This document shows, piece by piece, positions 13,142 to 14,966 of a stretch of 14,966 bases of DNA. Source of the stretch: Roseovarius sp. (GTDB taxonomy: Bacteria > Pseudomonadota > Alphaproteobacteria > Rhodobacterales > Rhodobacteraceae); contig JALQUE010000043.1 in NCBI GenBank assembly GCA_023260815.1, positions 1-14,966 on the forward strand, in the 5' to 3' direction. Positions within the stretch are counted from its first letter, which is position 1. Every line of letters begins with the position of its first letter. Both the position numbers and the translations under genes were made by a program. The notes beneath the pieces were generated by a model. It was given only the letters and a program-made list of their open reading frames with translations, ran no database searches and was not told the DNA's origin.

Positions 13142-13191
13142 GCCGGAAACTTTGAAAGTTTCCGGCAGGATTTCTTTTGGAGAAATCCTGC
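13142..13191. repeat. Two abutting perfect hairpins (REP-like)
   Basis: Hairpin 1 has 12-base arms starting GCCGGAAACTTT with a single central base (13142-13166). Hairpin 2 has 11-base arms starting GCAGGATTTCT with a five-base loop (13165-13191); the two share two bases. Neither is followed by a T-run on either strand. They lie 90-140 bases past the stop of the minus-strand gene 13281-13625. Back-to-back palindromes like this are typical of dispersed extragenic repeats. Confidence 0.8.
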
Positions 13192-13280
13192 GCCCTTGGC
13201 CGGTCAAGGAGCGCGAGGCGCGTCGGCGGTCCAGGGTGGCCGCCGTTGTCAAGAGGCGGCGCGACCCAAGCGGCCGGTGC

Positions 13281-13625
13281 CTATTGAATGTAAGGGCGTA
13301 TCTTGCCGGCGACCCAAAGTGTCGCTGGATCGGGCTGCATGATGAAGGCGCCGGCCTGTTCGACGATCGTGCCGGAGTGCAGTTTGTCGATCCGTTCCAG
13401 ATAGATGTTGATGCCCAGATGGGACATGATCAGCGCCTTGAAAAAGATGAAGGCGAAGAGCACCATCGCGATGCCGCGCGGCGAAACCGAAATCGCGCGG
13501 CGCTTGGGACGGAACACGACAAGCCCGTCCTTGTTCACCCGGCCGACATAGCCGTCGCGCAATTTCGCGCGTTTGCTGGTTATCCGTTCGATCCGGTCGT
13601 CAAAGTCTTTGAAAATCTCCGACAT
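13281..13625 (-). CDS. Unrecognised 114-residue protein with one membrane helix
   Basis: Function not recognised. The 114-residue protein has a charged N-terminal helix (SEIFKDFDDRIERITSKRAKLRDG), a basic strand region (VGRVNKDGLVVFRPKRR, about 27-43) and one membrane helix at about 50-72. The C-terminal tail (about 73-114) includes LERIDKLHSGTIVEQAGAFIMQPDP and is probably periplasmic, given the positive charges before the helix. The ATG at 13625 was chosen for GAGGA eight bases upstream; the only upstream alternative is a TTG at 13655 with no ribosome-binding site. It follows prmA after 120 bases and seems to have its own promoter. A small envelope or assembly factor is possible, but nothing points to a specific role. 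Confidence 0.78.
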   Translation of the reverse strand: MSEIFKDFDDRIERITSKRAKLRDGYVGRVNKDGLVVFRPKRRAISVSPRGIAMVLFAFIFFKALIMSHLGINIYLERIDKLHSGTIVEQAGAFIMQPDPATLWVAGKIRPYIQ

Positions 13626-13666
13626 ATCCAATCCTCGTGGTGTCGAGCCGTTCAAAATAAGAAACG

Positions 13667-13690
13667 TCTATACTGAAAAAACACGGCGCT
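13667..13690 (-). promoter_or_regulatory. Candidate promoter for the 114-residue membrane protein
   Basis: On the minus strand a good -10 TATAGA (13672-13667) follows a T-rich stretch, with a poor -35 (CTTAAA or TTAAAA, 17-18 bases away, about 13690-13696). Transcription would start near 13660, about 35 bases before the ATG. Confidence 0.35.
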
Positions 13691-13745
13691 TTTAAGGCAA
13701 TTGCCACAATCTTGCCCTTTTTTCCCACGAGATATCAAGGAGATA

Positions 13746-14630
13746 TCAGGCCGTTCTGACCAATGTTGTCGTCGTCCAGTCACCAATCTCTTCACGATGC
13801 TCAAGACTGTTTCCCGCATCGGTATAAACCGCGATCACCTCGTCGGCCTGCTCGTTCAGAACACCGGAGAGAATCACCCGTCCCCCCGGCGCCAGCGCCG
13901 CGGTCACATCCCCCGCCATGTCGATCAGCGGCCCCTTGAGGATGTTGGCGAAGATCAGATCGAAGGGCGCGGCCGAGGCGATCACCGGATGATCCAGCCC
14001 CATGGCTTCAAGGCAGGTCACGCGCCCGCCCAGATCGTTGGCGATGACATTGGCCCGGGCCACGTCGACCGCGACCTCATCGATATCGCTGGCCAGAACG
14101 GTGCCCAGAACCCTGTCCGGCCAGACCCGCGCGGCACCCATCGCCAGAACCGCCGTGCCGCAGCCGATGTCGATCGCGGCATGGGCGACAAAGCCCTGCC
14201 CTGCCAGCCGGTCCAGCGCGCGCAGGCAGCCTTGGGTGGTGCCGTGATGGCCGGTGCCGAAGGCCATTGCGGCCTCGATCAGAAGCGGCTCGGCATCGGG
14301 GGGCACCTTGTCGGCGTCATGGCTGCCGTAGACGAAGAAGCGCCCGGCCTCGACCGGGACAAGCTCGCGGCGGACCTTGGCGACCCAGTCGGTGTCGGGC
14401 AGTTCGGAGATCGCGAAGGGCCGCGCGCCGTGCATCGTGGCCAGAAGCGCCAGACCGGCCTGATCGGGGTCGGTGTCGAAATAGCCGCCCACCTCCCACA
14501 GGCCCGAGCCGTCCTCCATCTCGAAGATGCCGACGCCTGTGGGTTCCGGATCGAGTGTTTCGAGCGCCGCGGCCAATGCCTCGGCCTGGTCCTTGCCGGG
14601 CAGGGTTGTCAGGGCGGTGAAGGTGGCCAT
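13746..14630 (-). CDS. prmA: Ribosomal protein L11 methyltransferase PrmA
   Basis: Cytoplasmic SAM-dependent enzyme that trimethylates ribosomal protein L11 at several sites. The 294-residue protein has an N-terminal substrate-recognition domain (about 1-60), a linker helix, then the Rossmann domain. The domain carries FGTGHHGTT at 124-132, the SAM-binding IDIGCGTAVLA at 153-163, the acidic SDID at 181-184 and FANIL at 227-231, the PrmA form of the NPPY position. Length is normal. The ATG at 14630 fits the family N-terminus, although the possible AAGG Shine-Dalgarno is 11 bases away. It follows the transporter gene by 29 bases, so the two may share a transcript. The stop overlaps a short direct repeat. 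Confidence 0.95.
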   Translation of the reverse strand: MATFTALTTLPGKDQAEALAAALETLDPEPTGVGIFEMEDGSGLWEVGGYFDTDPDQAGLALLATMHGARPFAISELPDTDWVAKVRRELVPVEAGRFFVYGSHDADKVPPDAEPLLIEAAMAFGTGHHGTTQGCLRALDRLAGQGFVAHAAIDIGCGTAVLAMGAARVWPDRVLGTVLASDIDEVAVDVARANVIANDLGGRVTCLEAMGLDHPVIASAAPFDLIFANILKGPLIDMAGDVTAALAPGGRVILSGVLNEQADEVIAVYTDAGNSLEHREEIGDWTTTTLVRTA

Positions 14631-14659
14631 GTGCTGTCGTGCCTTCTGTCAGGTTTGGA

Positions 14660-14966
14660 TCATTCCGCGGGCGCGGGCGCCGGCGGGCTGAGAATGGTTT
14701 CGTGCCCCGGTGCGGGATGGCGCGGGATCAGCATGGCCAGCAGGAAGGACACGCCCGCCATGCCCGCCGCCATGATGAAGACCGACGCCGGAGAGACCAG
14801 CCACAGATAGCCCAGAAGTGCGGGCAGGAACACCGCCGCGATGTGGTTGATGGTGAAGGCCACGGCGGCGGTGGGTGCGATATCGCCGGGATCGGCGATC
14901 TTCTGGAAATAGGTCTTGAGGGCCAGGGCCAGGGCGAAGAGCAGGTGATCGACCACATAGAGCGCC
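14660..14966 (-). CDS. Membrane transporter, probably MFS, C-terminal part only
   Basis: The frame is open to the right edge, so only the last 102 or so residues are seen. They start ALYVVDHLLFALALALKTYFQ, contain a hydrophobic helix with HIAAVFLPALLGYLWLV, then a second one (SVFIMAAGMAGVSFLLAMLI), and end in a Pro/Ala-rich tail (HPAPGHETILSPPAPAPAE). The helix spacing and the helix-short-loop-helix ending fit the last two helices of a major facilitator superfamily protein. The substrate cannot be told. It ends 29 bases before prmA and may be co-transcribed with it. Confidence 0.7.
   Translation of the reverse strand, partial: ALYVVDHLLFALALALKTYFQKIADPGDIAPTAAVAFTINHIAAVFLPALLGYLWLVSPASVFIMAAGMAGVSFLLAMLIPRHPAPGHETILSPPAPAPAE

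Larger units (their letters stand above)
12834..13280. other. 447-base gene-free region after the DUF1127 gene
   Basis: No gene was found. The first part (12834-12955) is the 3' untranslated region of the DUF1127 transcript, with a GC hairpin (GCGCGC arms, 12855-12872) and then a terminator. The middle part (12957-13141) shows nothing recognisable. The right part holds two abutting perfect hairpins (13142-13191) and a weaker third dyad (CCTTG/CAAGG, about 13195-13209). Confidence 0.6.

Noticed and set aside
13068..13676. Plus-strand frames crossing the hairpin region and the 114-residue protein gene
   Set aside because: They run through perfect palindromes and antisense to a gene with a clear membrane helix and ribosome-binding site.
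13729..13748. Direct repeat GAGATATCA twice at the end of prmA, with AAGGAG on the plus strand
   Set aside because: Two nine-base copies 11 bases apart may be a local slip duplication; no gene follows the AAGGAG on the plus strand, so it is not a ribosome-binding site.
13701..14810. A 369-codon plus-strand open frame opposite prmA
   Set aside because: Antisense to an intact PrmA with all SAM-binding motifs; the composition is Gly, Arg and His rich with no domain.
1..14966. A mobile element, defence island, CRISPR array or biosynthetic cluster
   Set aside because: No repeat-spacer pattern, transposase, integrase, toxin-antitoxin pair or synthase was seen; gene order is that of core chromosome.

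Overview
The window is a stretch of high-GC core chromosome from an alphaproteobacterium, most probably a Rhodobacterales (Roseobacter/Rhodobacter-type) species. The evidence is the gene order ruvC-ruvA-ruvB, then ybgC-tolQ-tolR-tolA-tolB-pal-cpoB-tilS, the protein sequences themselves, and a small DUF1127 gene beside ruvC. No tRNA, rRNA, CRISPR array, transposase, integrase or phage gene was seen. The taxonomic call is inference from gene order and sequence character.

Layout from the right end, following the mostly minus-strand transcription. A 5'-truncated membrane-transporter gene runs off the right end (14660-14966). It is followed by prmA (13746-14630) and a small one-helix membrane protein of unknown function (13281-13625). 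A gene-poor stretch (12834-13280) holds a strong terminator and two abutting perfect hairpins. The only plus-strand gene is a 63-residue DUF1127 protein (12642-12833), divergent from ruvC. Next come ruvC-ruvA-ruvB (10226-12414), tightly coupled, with a LexA-like box in front. Then an SGNH hydrolase (9359-10093), a membrane-anchored NYN/Zc3h12a-like ribonuclease (8464-9078), an unrecognised 212-residue protein (7501-8139), thpR (6928-7488) and ybgC (6528-6917). The complete tol-pal cluster follows (tolQ, tolR, tolA, tolB, pal, cpoB), ending in tilS at the left edge.

The Tol-Pal genes form one machine. TolQ, TolR and TolA make the proton-driven inner-membrane complex, TolB and CpoB are periplasmic, and Pal is the outer-membrane lipoprotein bound to peptidoglycan. 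Together they constrict the outer membrane at division. YbgC is an acyl-CoA thioesterase habitually linked to them, and TilS makes lysidine in tRNA-Ile. RuvC, RuvA and RuvB branch-migrate and cut Holliday junctions. Gene junctions are tight throughout: stop/start overlaps at ruvC/ruvA, tolA/tolB and cpoB/tilS, and gaps of 3-12 bases at ruvA/ruvB, tolQ/tolR, tolR/tolA, thpR/ybgC and unknown/thpR.

The coding content is ordinary, and no convincing new multi-gene system was found. The points worth a second look are mostly non-coding: two operator-like palindromes exactly 63 bp apart (8206-8296), a triple 12-bp repeat with G-quadruplex potential (10150-10185), abutting perfect hairpins (13142-13191), a LexA-like site in the ruvC promoter spacer, and a heat-shock-type promoter candidate for the DUF1127 gene. 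The membrane-tethered NYN-type nuclease and the two unrecognised proteins are the least explained genes. All promoter calls were made by eye.
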